Below are positions 1-8,444 of a stretch of 38,195 nt of DNA, piece by piece. The stretch lies in assembly GCA_903900705.1 (NCBI GenBank), contig CAIUOG010000020.1, positions 1-38,195 on the forward strand, read 5' to 3'. How positions within the stretch are numbered: the stretch's first letter is position 1; each line of letters opens with the position of its first letter. Both the position numbers and the translations under genes were made by a program. The DNA is from an uncultured Acidobacteriia bacterium (lineage in GTDB: Bacteria; Acidobacteriota; Terriglobia; Bryobacterales; Bryobacteraceae). The notes under the pieces are model-generated. The model was not told where the DNA came from. It saw only the letters and a list, made by a program, of their open reading frames with translations, and did no database searches.

Positions 1-239
1 CAAATATGGAGAGCGGAAACGCCGCGGCACGAAGGGGAGGTGAACGCGCACAAAGGACTTATCTTCTGCTGAATATCCATCCCGGAGACTCGTAACAGTC
101 GGCGCAACCCCTCGTCGTCGTCCAGCAAAACCGCCCGAAGAAGCGGATCGCCGATCTCCGCGCCCGCCTGCGGCGCCTCCCGAATACCCTCCCGCGAGTG
201 CTCTTCAAACGCTCCGCAAAGCTCGGCTTCAGGCGGCAC
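1..239 (-). CDS. Ankyrin-repeat-like protein, N-terminal part (runs off left edge)
   Basis: An open frame of 79 codons starts at a GTG at 239 and continues without a stop past the left edge. An AGGGG ribosome-binding sequence lies about five bases before the GTG, and the stop of the upstream gene is only seven bases away, so it looks like the last visible gene of the minus-strand operon. The acidic, Leu-rich N-terminus contains DPLLRAVLLDDDEGLRRLL and ends in GVSALHI. That pattern resembles the helix-turn-helix and the 'G-x-T/S-A-L-H' start of ankyrin repeats. Only one repeat and a half is visible, so the family call rests on pattern alone. Ankyrin repeats usually mediate protein-protein contacts; no specific role can be given. 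Confidence 0.5.
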   Translation of the reverse strand, partial: MPPEAELCGAFEEHSREGIREAPQAGAEIGDPLLRAVLLDDDEGLRRLLRVSGMDIQQKISPLCAFTSPSCRGVSALHI

Positions 240-245
240 GAACCC

Positions 246-644
246 CTACTTTTCGCGCTCCATCGTAATCGCCCCCACCCGGTCATAAACCCACTTCGCG
301 GGATTATGGTGCTGCGCCGAAAACGTCCCCACCAGCTTGCCGTCCTTCAGTTCCAGCTTGTAGCGCAGCGGCTCGCCGCCCTCGAAGTCCAGATAAACGT
401 AGGCATTCACCTTCGCGCCCGCCTGCTGCACATCCAGCTTCAGCCCCGCCTTCCCATCCTTGCCAATCCGGTTGCCGGTCAGCTTACCCTCTTCCAGCCG
501 GATCTCGATGGTCTGCTTCTCCTGCCGCTTCGTCCCGCCTTCATCCGTCGTGTCGGCCACGCCCATCCACCGGCCCGTAACGTCCGGATTCGGAGCCTGC
601 GCAAAAAGTCCGGCGGCCAGCAGGAAAGCGAGTAAGAGTTTCAT
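246..644 (-). CDS. Small secreted protein of unknown function
   Basis: The product is about 132 residues. I chose the ATG at 644 over one six codons upstream because it directly opens a signal peptide (MKLLLAFLLAAGLFAQA). The mature part is charged and beta-rich, beginning DVTGRWMGV, with repeated 'EEGKLTG' and 'KDGKLVGTF' turns. This looks like the small lipocalin-like or beta-sandwich secreted proteins common in Acidobacteria that start with a 'V-T-G-x-W' strand. No catalytic residues are recognisable. It follows the sialidase gene by 35 bases in the same orientation and is probably cotranscribed. The function is unknown. Confidence 0.65.
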   Translation of the reverse strand: MKLLLAFLLAAGLFAQAPNPDVTGRWMGVADTTDEGGTKRQEKQTIEIRLEEGKLTGNRIGKDGKAGLKLDVQQAGAKVNAYVYLDFEGGEPLRYKLELKDGKLVGTFSAQHHNPAKWVYDRVGAITMEREK

Positions 645-679
645 CCCCGCACTATATCGCATTCCGGAGCCGCCTTCTT

Positions 680-1792
680 TTAAGCCCGATCCGGCCGGAA
701 CCTCGCCATCACAATCCCTTCATAAGGGCTCCGGACGCCGCGCTCATAAAGGCACCCCAGCCGCCCTCCCCGCAACACCGCCAGGCACGAATAAGCGGCC
801 GGTCCCTCATACAGCACCTTCCCCACCCGCCACGTTTTCCCGCCATCACCCGAAACCCGCACCGTCATCCGTTCCCTTTTCAACGCCGCCGGATTCGAAA
901 AATACAACAGCCCTTTATGCGCTATCAGGCTCGCCTGGCACACCGGCTCCGGCAACCCCTCGTCCGTCTCCACCGGCGACCACGTCATGCCCCCGTCCGT
1001 ACTGCGCGTGATGCCGCGATGCTTGACTCCGCCATTCCCCCCGCGCATATTCAGCACCAGCGACCCGTCCCGCAATTCCGCAATCTGGCACTCATTCGTC
1101 ACCCGCGTCGTCACCCCATCCGTGCCGCCGCCCAGCTGCCACGTCGCCCCATGGTCGTCACTGAAAAACACATGCGAGCGCGACCCCTCCTGCCCCTCCA
1201 CATTGTGATCGCACGGAATCATCAGCCTGCCCCGCCGCGTCTGAATTCCCACGCCAGGCCCCGTCGCATACCAGGTCCAGTTCGGCCTTCTCACCGACTC
1301 CGTAATCTCCCGCAGCCCCGTCCACGTCAGCCCGTCGTCATCCGAATACGTCATGAAAACCGTGCGCCGCGCCTCCACCTGCCGCCGGATAATCTGCGCC
1401 TCGCTCACATTGGCCGGGTTGCCCGTCAGCGGCAGGAAAATCCGCCCGCCCCGCCCGGTCCCGCCGGACCGGTCCTGCACCGGGCAGGGGTTCCCGATGG
1501 TGTACCCCGCGCGCTGCGCCACCACCCGCGGCGCAGACCACGTTCTGCCCTCATCGGACGAACGTTTCATCACCACGCAGATCTCTCCGGAATCCGACGC
1601 CGACTCCCGCCGCCCCTCCGCAAACGCCAGCAGCGCCCCGCGCCTCGTAACCAGCAGGGCAGGGATGCGGAACGTATGAAAGCCAGCCTCCCCGGCCCGG
1701 AAGACCTCGACATGTTCCGTCGTGTCCGCCGCCGCGCCCGGTCTTACTGTCCCTGCGATGAGCGACGCCAGCACCGCGCGCCTCGTCATCAT
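680..1792 (-). CDS. Exo-alpha-sialidase (neuraminidase, GH33-like), exported
   Basis: The 370-residue protein has the sialidase fold hallmarks: an FRIP motif at residues 41-44 and five Asp-box repeats (S/T-x-D-x-G-x-T-W) ending near residues 85, 157, 218, 271 and 321, one per propeller blade. Candidate catalytic residues are Arg42, Asp67 as acid/base, Glu234 with Tyr334 as the nucleophile pair, and Arg250 of the arginine triad. The N-terminus (TRRAVLASLIAGTVRPGAAA) looks like a Tat or Sec export signal. The family releases terminal sialic acids from glycans, acting outside the cytoplasm. The start ATG overlaps the stop of the DinB gene (ATGATGA), so the two are translationally coupled. GH33 is likely, though related BNR-repeat hydrolases act on other acidic sugars. 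Confidence 0.88.
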   Translation of the reverse strand: MMTRRAVLASLIAGTVRPGAAADTTEHVEVFRAGEAGFHTFRIPALLVTRRGALLAFAEGRRESASDSGEICVVMKRSSDEGRTWSAPRVVAQRAGYTIGNPCPVQDRSGGTGRGGRIFLPLTGNPANVSEAQIIRRQVEARRTVFMTYSDDDGLTWTGLREITESVRRPNWTWYATGPGVGIQTRRGRLMIPCDHNVEGQEGSRSHVFFSDDHGATWQLGGGTDGVTTRVTNECQIAELRDGSLVLNMRGGNGGVKHRGITRSTDGGMTWSPVETDEGLPEPVCQASLIAHKGLLYFSNPAALKRERMTVRVSGDGGKTWRVGKVLYEGPAAYSCLAVLRGGRLGCLYERGVRSPYEGIVMARFRPDRA

Positions 1793-2295
1793 TCCGGCGT
1801 CACTATTTCCGGCGTCACCAGCTTCGGCCTCAGCCAGTGCTCCCAGATACCGAACTTCGCCTCTTCCGGCGTCCGCGCGCCGCTCTGTTTACACGCCAGC
1901 AGAATCTGCCCGCGATGGTGCGAATCATGCGAAATCAGGTACCCCAGCAGCACAATGCCCGGGCGTTCCTTCTTCTGTTCGCCGGTCTCCATCAGGCGCT
2001 CCAGGCGTTTCGCGATTCCCCTGCCGGAAGCCGTAAACGCCTCCACCAGTTCCCCGCGCGCGGGCTGGTCCGCATACTCGAACTTCGGCACGCCCGCCAG
2101 AAACTCGCGCCCGATGTTCTGCCGCCGCACATTGTGCATATGCGCAAACACCTGTGCGACATTGCGGCCTTTCGAATACTGCCCGTCCCGCAGCAGCGTG
2201 GTCGCCTCAAAAGCCTCCTCTGGAAGCTTTTGCAGCAGGAAAAGGTTGATCTCGTCGTGGACGCGCCACATTTCCAGAAGCGCTTCTGTCATCAT
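1789..2295 (-). CDS. DinB-family four-helix protein
   Basis: The 168-residue, mostly helical protein matches the DinB/YfiT-like metal-binding fold. It begins with a helix carrying WRVHDEIN, has a central FAHMHNVRRQN segment, and a later SHDSHHRGQI segment. These give the three histidines that usually bind a divalent metal in the family. Members include thiol transferases and many uncharacterised stress-induced proteins, so the substrate is unknown. The gene lies 13 bases after the DUF4159 gene and overlaps the sialidase start. An AGGAG sequence about ten bases upstream supports the start. The tail repeats a short 'TPEIVTPE' pattern. Confidence 0.82.
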   Translation of the reverse strand: MMTEALLEMWRVHDEINLFLLQKLPEEAFEATTLLRDGQYSKGRNVAQVFAHMHNVRRQNIGREFLAGVPKFEYADQPARGELVEAFTASGRGIAKRLERLMETGEQKKERPGIVLLGYLISHDSHHRGQILLACKQSGARTPEEAKFGIWEHWLRPKLVTPEIVTPE

Positions 2296-2308
2296 CCGGC
2301 CGAAACTC

Positions 2309-3118
2309 CTAATGCGTCATCGCATAGGTAATGTAGTTAATCACCACGCGGAACGCCAGACCCGAAAATTTCTCCGGATATTCCCCGGTGTTCGCCCACT
2401 CCCACGCGTCTCCCAGATGCATATTCGCGCAGATGGCCACCACAATCCGGCCCTGCCCGTCGCGAATCGCCCGCCAGCGCGGCACGTATCCGTCTTTCTC
2501 ATACGTGCGCCCGGTGTTGACGTAAACCTCACCCGGAATCTGGAACTTCTCCGTGATCGTATACAGCACGCGGTAGATCGGGTCATTATCCGGCAGATCC
2601 TCCACCGTCGCCTCGGGCATCACCATCAGCATGCCGGACATGAAGCGCGCCCAGTCATCCTCGCCATGGAAATGGTCCACCATCAGGAAGCCGCCCCGGT
2701 TCAGATAGTCGCGCAGCCGCTGCGCCTGCCGGTCGGTAAAGCCCCACGTATTCACGCCCACCGCATAGATCCACGGATAGTTGAAGATGCGGTCGCTGTC
2801 GAGGTCCACCACATTCAGCGGCGCGGGAGCATCGATGCGGGTCAGCCGCCGGATCACCACCAGGCAGTCATTATCGGCGCGCGGGAAATCCTGTGACCAG
2901 CCCCCGCGAAACCCGCGATACCCGAAGCTGCCGCCACTGGTCGGGCCCGAGTTATACCGCAGCCGGCTGAAGTAAAACTCCGAGGGCTCGTCTTTGCCGG
3001 AGGGGTTCAGGAACTCCTGCCGTCCGAAGCCGCCGCCCCCCCGCTGCAGGGCGAACACCATCCCGACGTAAACCGTAAGCAGCAGGGCAATCGCTATAAA
3101 TGGCCGCGCAGTTTTCAT
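2309..3118 (-). CDS. DUF4159 domain-containing exported or membrane-anchored protein
   Basis: The start is placed at the ATG at 3118, 12 codons inside the longest frame. A GAGGAGAG ribosome-binding site lies about seven bases before it, and it opens a hydrophobic signal or anchor segment (FIAIALLLTVYVGMVFAL). The 269-residue protein carries the DUF4159 pattern: EFYFSRLRY, WSQDFPRAD, an IRRLTRI stretch, a FNYPWIYAVG segment, then RLRDYLNRGGFLMVDHFHG and a DLPDNDPIY motif. DUF4159 resembles a glutamine-amidotransferase-like Rossmann domain, but its biochemical role is not established. It is the first gene of the minus-strand operon 3118 to 1. Confidence 0.85.
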   Translation of the reverse strand: MKTARPFIAIALLLTVYVGMVFALQRGGGGFGRQEFLNPSGKDEPSEFYFSRLRYNSGPTSGGSFGYRGFRGGWSQDFPRADNDCLVVIRRLTRIDAPAPLNVVDLDSDRIFNYPWIYAVGVNTWGFTDRQAQRLRDYLNRGGFLMVDHFHGEDDWARFMSGMLMVMPEATVEDLPDNDPIYRVLYTITEKFQIPGEVYVNTGRTYEKDGYVPRWRAIRDGQGRIVVAICANMHLGDAWEWANTGEYPEKFSGLAFRVVINYITYAMTH

Positions 3119-3185
3119 GGGGGATCTCTCCTCGAATGTCTTGAAGCGTATCACGAATGGGCGGGGCAGCTTTGGTTCGGGGAGG

Positions 3186-3205
3186 GGTGATCATAAAGAA
3201 TTACA
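3186..3205. repeat. Left copy of 20-bp direct repeat
   Basis: The 20 bases GGTGATCATAAAGAATTACA occur here and again, identically and in the same orientation, at 11984-12003; matching ends at the flanking base on both sides. This copy sits between the DUF4159 gene and the truncated TonB receptor. It has a weak internal dyad (GTGAT near one end, ATTAC near the other), so it could also be an operator. I saw no third copy in the window. Confidence 0.85.
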
Positions 3206-3275
3206 AAGCGGGGGATGGGTAGGGGAACCCACCTGCGCCCGACCGGTCTGGCCGCCGGGTGCGTAATTTCCGGGC

Positions 3276-5348
3276 GTGCGTATCCCCGGCGCACTGTTCA
3301 TTCGCGGCGAAGCGGGCGACAACTTCTATCGCGGTTTCCGCCGCGTGGAAAATCGCGGCAATTATGAGACGCCCGTGGCGGACGCCGAAGAACTCGAAAT
3401 CGTAAAAGGTCCGCCCTCGCCCATTTATGGCGGTGGCAAGGTGGGCGGCTACCTCAACTACACGCCGAAGTCGGCTCGCAGCACCACCGCGAAGTGGCTG
3501 GAACACCCCACAGGTAAGATCACCTTCACCTACGGCAGCTACGACCAGAAGCTGGGCTCGCTGGAATTTGGCAGTCCTTTCAAACTCGGCCAGTATCGGG
3601 GCGGGTTTTATACCTTCTTCAGCGCACAGGACTCGAAGAGTTTCTACAAGGGCATCTCCACCCGGGACAAACTGGGCCAGATCGCATTCGACATGGAACT
3701 GCCGCACAAGTTTCGCATGGAAGCCGGCATGCAGGGTTTCGGCGGATCGCTGCCGCAGAATATCGGCTGGAACCGCGTCACCCAGCAGTTGGTCGATTCC
3801 GGCACATACCTGGCCGGCTCCCCGATGCTGAACCTTGCCGGCAAGGATTACAGCCTGAACCCGTCCAACTTCCAGCCGTTCACGCTGCTGAATTTCGCGG
3901 GCTATACGCAGAACTTTGCGTCGGACTTTCTCAAGTCGTCGCAGGCCTCTCTGTTTGCCTTGGATCCGGCCTCGATTCACACGGTCCATTTGAACAACGA
4001 CCAGATCTTTATCGATTCTCCGGACTTCAATACCGCCCTCACCTACACCGGTTACTTCGATCTGATCCGGGACTTCAAAGAAGGTGTTTCGATTAAGAAT
4101 CAGACCTTCTATGACGCGCTTAGTTCACAGAAATTCAGCACCTACGGCTTCGCCGCCAACTACCATCCCGGAGTCATAGAGAACAAGACTTCGCTGGACC
4201 TCTCGTTTAAGCCGGCGAAATGGTTCTCGGTGCAGACGACAAGCGGGTTCTCCTATCGCTATTCGCATGTCTGGGCCGGTGAAGAGCGAACCTATGCCCA
4301 GGTGATCGACCGCCGCGATATCTCCAGGGGAGCGACGCCGAATGATCGTTTCGCCAGCGAGTTCTCGACGAATGGCGCGTGGGACTTCAACTATCTTCAG
4401 GACGGCACATACGGCGATTCCGGCTTGTTCGCCCTGGCTCGGATTACACTTTTCAATAAGCTCACGCTGCTCGAAGGCGTCCGCTACGATCACTACACGC
4501 CGAACTTCCTCGGACGCGATAACTTCGAGCCGCTGACGCGGGCGAAGGACTCGGGCAACGCCGGTACGTTCAACACCAGCGTCAGCTACAAGCTGCCTTA
4601 CCACATCATTCCCTACTTCACCGCGTCGACCGCGCGTTTTATCGATCTCGGCCAGGGGGGTGAAATCGATTACACCGAGATCCAGAACCACACCTGGATC
4701 CAGCCTTCCAGCCTCTATGAAGAGGGCGTCAAGGCCAGTGCTCTCGATAACAAACTGTTTGCTTCTTTTGGCGTCTTCAGGCAGAAGCACTCATCCTACA
4801 ATTCGCTGAGCAGAACAATCGACTACTTCCGTACCAAAGGCGCGGAGGCGGAACTGCGGGCGGCGGTCAGCCGGAAGTTCAGCGTGACCGGCGCCTTTAC
4901 CTGGCAGGATCCGGAACAGCTCAATATCCCGTTCCTTCTCGGAATCCCCCCCAGCGTGCTCGGACTCACACCGCAGCAGGCCTACGGTGGCCGCTTTATC
5001 GGCGACGCCGGCATCTTCGGCATCAAGGCGCCGGTGAAAGTCGCCGGACAGCCCCCGGTGGTCTTTAGCGTCTTTGGCACCTACACGCCCCTGAAGAACA
5101 TCGGCGTCACCATCGGCACTACATGGGTCGACAAAGTGAAGGCGGGTTATGTCGGGCCTGTGGTGCTGCCGTCCTACGCGGTGTGGCGCGGCTCGATCTT
5201 CTGGTCGCATGACAAGTACTCGATCAATCTCGCGGCCAACAATCTGGGCGATTCGCACTACTTCACATCGCAGTACCTGTTCTGGGACGTGTTTGTGAAG
5301 CCGAGCGAACTGAGAACCGTGAGTCTCACGGGCTCCTACACCTTCTAA
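3276..5348 (+). CDS. TonB-dependent receptor lacking its N-terminus (probable pseudogene)
   Basis: The 690-residue product starts at a GTG in the middle of the plug domain. The plug remnant is recognisable by LEIVKGPPSPIYGGGK followed by VGGYLNYTPKSAR. The rest is a typical 22-strand outer-membrane barrel with alternating aromatic strands, ending in Phe (SLTGSYTF) as required for barrel assembly. There is no signal peptide, TonB box or first half of the plug, roughly 100 residues or more short of the family norm. The same frame has a TAA at 3264-3266, and no other frame upstream resembles the missing part. Without an export signal the protein should not reach the outer membrane. Family members import siderophores and other large substrates; the operon suggests the intact ancestor imported the compound hydrolysed by the AtzE-type amidase. 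The stop is two bases before the next start. Confidence 0.8.
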   Translation: MRIPGALFIRGEAGDNFYRGFRRVENRGNYETPVADAEELEIVKGPPSPIYGGGKVGGYLNYTPKSARSTTAKWLEHPTGKITFTYGSYDQKLGSLEFGSPFKLGQYRGGFYTFFSAQDSKSFYKGISTRDKLGQIAFDMELPHKFRMEAGMQGFGGSLPQNIGWNRVTQQLVDSGTYLAGSPMLNLAGKDYSLNPSNFQPFTLLNFAGYTQNFASDFLKSSQASLFALDPASIHTVHLNNDQIFIDSPDFNTALTYTGYFDLIRDFKEGVSIKNQTFYDALSSQKFSTYGFAANYHPGVIENKTSLDLSFKPAKWFSVQTTSGFSYRYSHVWAGEERTYAQVIDRRDISRGATPNDRFASEFSTNGAWDFNYLQDGTYGDSGLFALARITLFNKLTLLEGVRYDHYTPNFLGRDNFEPLTRAKDSGNAGTFNTSVSYKLPYHIIPYFTASTARFIDLGQGGEIDYTEIQNHTWIQPSSLYEEGVKASALDNKLFASFGVFRQKHSSYNSLSRTIDYFRTKGAEAELRAAVSRKFSVTGAFTWQDPEQLNIPFLLGIPPSVLGLTPQQAYGGRFIGDAGIFGIKAPVKVAGQPPVVFSVFGTYTPLKNIGVTIGTTWVDKVKAGYVGPVVLPSYAVWRGSIFWSHDKYSINLAANNLGDSHYFTSQYLFWDVFVKPSELRTVSLTGSYTF

Positions 5349-5350
5349 CC

Positions 5351-5917
5351 ATGCAAATCAACGCCCCGGCGGTCTTCGCCGAACTGACCCAATGCCACGA
5401 GGTTTATGAAAAGGCGCTCATGGCAAACGACGTGGACACGCTGGATGCGCTCTTCTGGAATTCTCCGCACGCCCTGCGCTTCGGCGTGACGGAGAATCTC
5501 CACGGAGCCGAAGAGATTCGGGCGTTCCGAAAGGCGCGCCCGGGTATCAATCTGGATCGCGAAATCCGGCGGCTGGACATCATGGCTCTTGGTGACAACG
5601 CCGGTATCGTCAATCTGGAATTCATGCGGCCGATGGACGGAGTGGAGCGCCACGGCCGCCAGACCCAGTTCTGGTTCCGCTTCGAAGAAGGCTGGCGGAT
5701 CGCTTCCGCTCATGTATCGCTGCTGCCGCTGCCAAAGAAAACCGCCGCATCCGATCCGTATGTGGACGCGACGGCCGCGGAGATCGGACTGAATATCGAT
5801 CCTGTGAATCGCGCCGCCGTAACCGAAGATCTCAGGCGCACAGCCATAATCGCGAGCTTCCTGATGCAGTTTCCTCTTGATCAGAACGTCGAAGTGGCGT
5901 CGGTGTTTCGCCCATGA
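5351..5917 (+). CDS. Fused AtzH-like (HpxZ/DUF3225) and AtzG-like (HpxX/DUF4089) protein
   Basis: The 188-residue protein appears to be two proteins in one. Residues 1 to about 128 form an NTF2/SnoaL-like domain of the AtzH/HpxZ type (YEKALMANDVDTLDALFW, ALRFGVTENLHG, GRQTQFWFRFEEGWRIASAHVS). Tyr19 and Arg43 fit the active-site pair I recall for AtzH, a 1,3-dicarboxyurea decarboxylase. Residues 135-188 match the short DUF4089/AtzG family, a GatC-like helical partner of AtzE: a YVDATAAEIGL start, a LRRTAIIASFLMQFPL core and a terminal VFRP. In known clusters these are separate genes next to atzE or hpxY. The fused order and the ATGA overlap with the amidase support a physical complex. The family calls are confident; the substrate is inferred. 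Confidence 0.8.
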   Translation: MQINAPAVFAELTQCHEVYEKALMANDVDTLDALFWNSPHALRFGVTENLHGAEEIRAFRKARPGINLDREIRRLDIMALGDNAGIVNLEFMRPMDGVERHGRQTQFWFRFEEGWRIASAHVSLLPLPKKTAASDPYVDATAAEIGLNIDPVNRAAVTEDLRRTAIIASFLMQFPLDQNVEVASVFRP

Positions 5918-7332
5918 TCCGAACCCTGGAAAACGCGGGCGCGGTCGAGATAGCGAAGGCGGTGAAATCCGGCTCGGTGACAGCCTCGGCTGTTACAGAC
6001 GCCGCACTCGCTCGCATTCAACTGCTCGATGGCGCCCTCAACTGCTTTACGAAAGTAACGGCCGAAAGAGCGCGCCGCGAAGCCTCGGAGGTCGACCGCC
6101 GGATCCTGGCGGGTGAGGATCCGGGACCCCTGGCCGGAGTTCCGTTCGCCGCCAAGAATCTCTTCGATATGGAAGGCATACCGACCCTCGCCGGCTCCGT
6201 CATCCGCTCGGATGCGCCACCGGCGTCACGGGATGCCGCGGCGGTTTCGGCTCTCACCAGAGCGGGCGCTGTTCTCCTGGGCGCGCTCAATATGGATGAG
6301 TTCGCCTACGGTTTTACAACCGAGAACAGCCATTACGGCCCCACCCGCAATCCGCATGACCCCACGCGGGTGGCTGGCGGATCGTCCGGAGGCTCCGCGG
6401 CCGCGGTCGCCTCCGGCATGGTTCCCCTCACACTTGGCTCGGATACCAACGGATCCATTCGCGTTCCTTCATCTTTCTGTGGAATCTTCGGTATCAAACC
6501 AACCTACGGTCGCATTTCGCGACGAGGCGCGTTTCTCTTTGTCGGCGCGCTGGATCATGTGGGTCCGTTCGCGCGTTCGGCGGAAGACCTGGCCGCCGCC
6601 TACGATCTCCTGCAGGGGCCCGATTCGGCCGACCCGGTTTGCGCCGAGATCCCGGCGGAAGCCGCTCTGCCTTCTCTGCGTCAGGGCATCGAAGGTCTGC
6701 GCGTGGCGGTCGCCGGGGGGTACTTCGCTGAGCAGGGAACCCCGCAGGCGACGGAAGCGGTGGCGGTGGTCGCCCGTGCTCTGAATACCCTCCGCGTCAT
6801 CGAACTTCCCGAAGCTGCCCGCGCCCGCGCGGCGGCCTATCTGATTACCGCATCCGAAGGCGGCAATCACCACCTCGCCGATCTGAAATCAAGACAGCAG
6901 GCATTCGACCCCAACACGCGCAGCCGTTTTCTTGCCGGCGCTCTCATGCCGGCCGCGTGGGTCAGCTTCGCACAGCGTTTCCGTACCTGGTATCGCGAGC
7001 AGATGCGCGAGGTTTTCAAAGACGTTGACGTGATCCTCGCGCCCGCCACGCCGTGCCCGGCGATTACGATCGGGCAGAAGACGATCAGTCTCAACGGCGT
7101 CGACGTGCCGTCACGCCCCAATATCGGAGTCTTCACGCAACCGGTGTCCTTCATCGGACTTCCGGTCGTGACGGTTCCGATTCATTTGCCCGGGCGTCTG
7201 CCGATCGGAGTGCAGCTGATCGGCGCGCCCTGGCAGGAATCGAAGCTGCTCCGGGTCGCATGGGCGTTGCAGCAGGCGGGTGTGGCCACCGCGCCGATCG
7301 CCCAACCCATTCCGCGGGAAGTGACGCCATGA
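5914..7332 (+). CDS. atzE: AtzE/HpxY-type amidase (amidase-signature family)
   Basis: The 472-residue hydrolase has the full amidase-signature triad: Lys81 in [11 protein letters not shown], the cis-serine Ser157 in [11 protein letters not shown], and the nucleophile Ser181 in [13 protein letters not shown]. The 'DTNGS' variant, instead of the usual 'DTGGS', and the length fit the AtzE group. AtzE (1-carboxybiuret hydrolase) works only with its small partner AtzG; the related HpxY acts in oxalurate breakdown. Here the partner is fused to an AtzH-like domain in the gene just upstream, overlapping by ATGA. The next gene, the transporter binding protein, also overlaps by ATGA. The likely role is hydrolysis of a ureide such as oxalurate, an allophanate-type compound or a carboxybiuret-like molecule. 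No allophanate hydrolase is present here. GatA is unlikely because no gatB is nearby. Confidence 0.85.
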   Translation: MIRTLENAGAVEIAKAVKSGSVTASAVTDAALARIQLLDGALNCFTKVTAERARREASEVDRRILAGEDPGPLAGVPFAAKNLFDMEGIPTLAGSVIRSDAPPASRDAAAVSALTRAGAVLLGALNMDEFAYGFTTENSHYGPTRNPHDPTRVAGGSSGGSAAAVASGMVPLTLGSDTNGSIRVPSSFCGIFGIKPTYGRISRRGAFLFVGALDHVGPFARSAEDLAAAYDLLQGPDSADPVCAEIPAEAALPSLRQGIEGLRVAVAGGYFAEQGTPQATEAVAVVARALNTLRVIELPEAARARAAAYLITASEGGNHHLADLKSRQQAFDPNTRSRFLAGALMPAAWVSFAQRFRTWYREQMREVFKDVDVILAPATPCPAITIGQKTISLNGVDVPSRPNIGVFTQPVSFIGLPVVTVPIHLPGRLPIGVQLIGAPWQESKLLRVAWALQQAGVATAPIAQPIPREVTP

Positions 7333-8444
7333 CACGCCTCACGCGCCGCGAGTTTGCGGCCGGAATCGCCGCCGCCGGCGTGGGGCGCGCCGCGCCCTCC
7401 CCACCGCCTGCGCTCACTGTGGGCTTTATCTACAACGGACCGAAGAACGATCTGGGCTACAACCAGTCTCACGCCGAGGGCCGTCAGGCCCTGCGCGTAT
7501 TGCCTTGGGTGAAGGCGGTCGAAGAAGCCAGCGTGCCGGAAACGGTCGCTGCCGGGGAATCGATGCGCGACATGATCTTTCAGGACGGCGCTTCGGTGGT
7601 CTTCGCAACTTCCTTCGGGCACTATGATCCCTTCACCATCGACATGGCGCGCGAGAATCCCGGCGTGCAGTTCTTCCACTGTGGCGGGCTCTACGACGAA
7701 CGAAAACATCCGAAGAATATCGGCATCTATTTCGGTTTCATCGATGAGGTCGAATACCTCTCCGGCATGCTGGCGGGGCTTGCCACACGCACCAATCGCC
7801 TCGGCTTCGTGGCGGCCAAGCCCATTCCACAGGTGCTTCGAAATATCAATAGCTTCACGCTCGGTGCCCGCAGCGTCAATCCCCACGCCACCACCAAGGT
7901 CGTGTTCACCGGCGACTGGGTGCTTCCCGTGCGGGAGGCCGAGGCTTCGAGCAGTCTGGCCGACCAGGGGATCGACGTGCTCACGGGCCATACCGGCTCC
8001 CCGCGCGTGATCGTGCAGATGGCGGAACGTCGCGGCCTCTTCGGCTGCGGCTATCAGTTTAATCAGTCTTCGATGGCGCCGCACGGATTTCTCACCGGAG
8101 CGGAATGGGCCTGGGGAACCGTCTACCTGAAGATCGCTGAAATGATTCACCAGGGCAAGTCGGTCACGAATGGAACCATCCCGCGCCGGCTCGCAGGCAC
8201 CCTGAAAGACGAGTTCTGCAAACTGTCTCCGTTCGGACCGTCGGTCACGCCCGCATCGCGCGCCCGCGTGGCCGCCGCGAAGGCCTCAATCCTCAACGGT
8301 TCGCTCGAAATCTATCGCGGCCCCCTCCGCGACAACGAAGGGAAGATCGCCATTCCCGCCGGCAAGGTTCTCAAAATCGAGGACACCGAACTTGACCGCA
8401 TGGACTGGCTTGTCGAAGGTGTTGACGGGAGAGCCAAAGGATGA
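7329..8444 (+). CDS. BMP-family (BmpA/Med, PnrA-like) ABC transporter substrate-binding protein
   Basis: I take the ATG at 7329, which overlaps the amidase stop (ATGA) and opens a twin-arginine signal ([20 protein letters not shown]); a longer in-frame extension exists but lies inside the amidase gene. The 371-residue protein has the BMP/Med fold: TVGFIYNGPKNDLGYNQSH near the N-terminus, a VVFATSFGHYD strand, NIGIYFGFIDEVEYLSGMLA, then LGFVAAKPIPQVLRNINSF and DVLTGHTGSPRVI. Family members bind purine nucleosides or related compounds and deliver them to two membrane permeases. Export by Tat suggests folding before secretion. The operon links the ligand to the AtzE-type amidase, so a ureide or purine breakdown product is a reasonable guess. 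Confidence 0.85.
   Translation: MTRLTRREFAAGIAAAGVGRAAPSPPPALTVGFIYNGPKNDLGYNQSHAEGRQALRVLPWVKAVEEASVPETVAAGESMRDMIFQDGASVVFATSFGHYDPFTIDMARENPGVQFFHCGGLYDERKHPKNIGIYFGFIDEVEYLSGMLAGLATRTNRLGFVAAKPIPQVLRNINSFTLGARSVNPHATTKVVFTGDWVLPVREAEASSSLADQGIDVLTGHTGSPRVIVQMAERRGLFGCGYQFNQSSMAPHGFLTGAEWAWGTVYLKIAEMIHQGKSVTNGTIPRRLAGTLKDEFCKLSPFGPSVTPASRARVAAAKASILNGSLEIYRGPLRDNEGKIAIPAGKVLKIEDTELDRMDWLVEGVDGRAKG

Noticed and set aside
3186-3205. CRP-like operator in the 20-bp repeat
   Set aside because: GGTGA and TTACA ends are present, but their spacing is 10 bases instead of 6, so it does not fit a CRP site.
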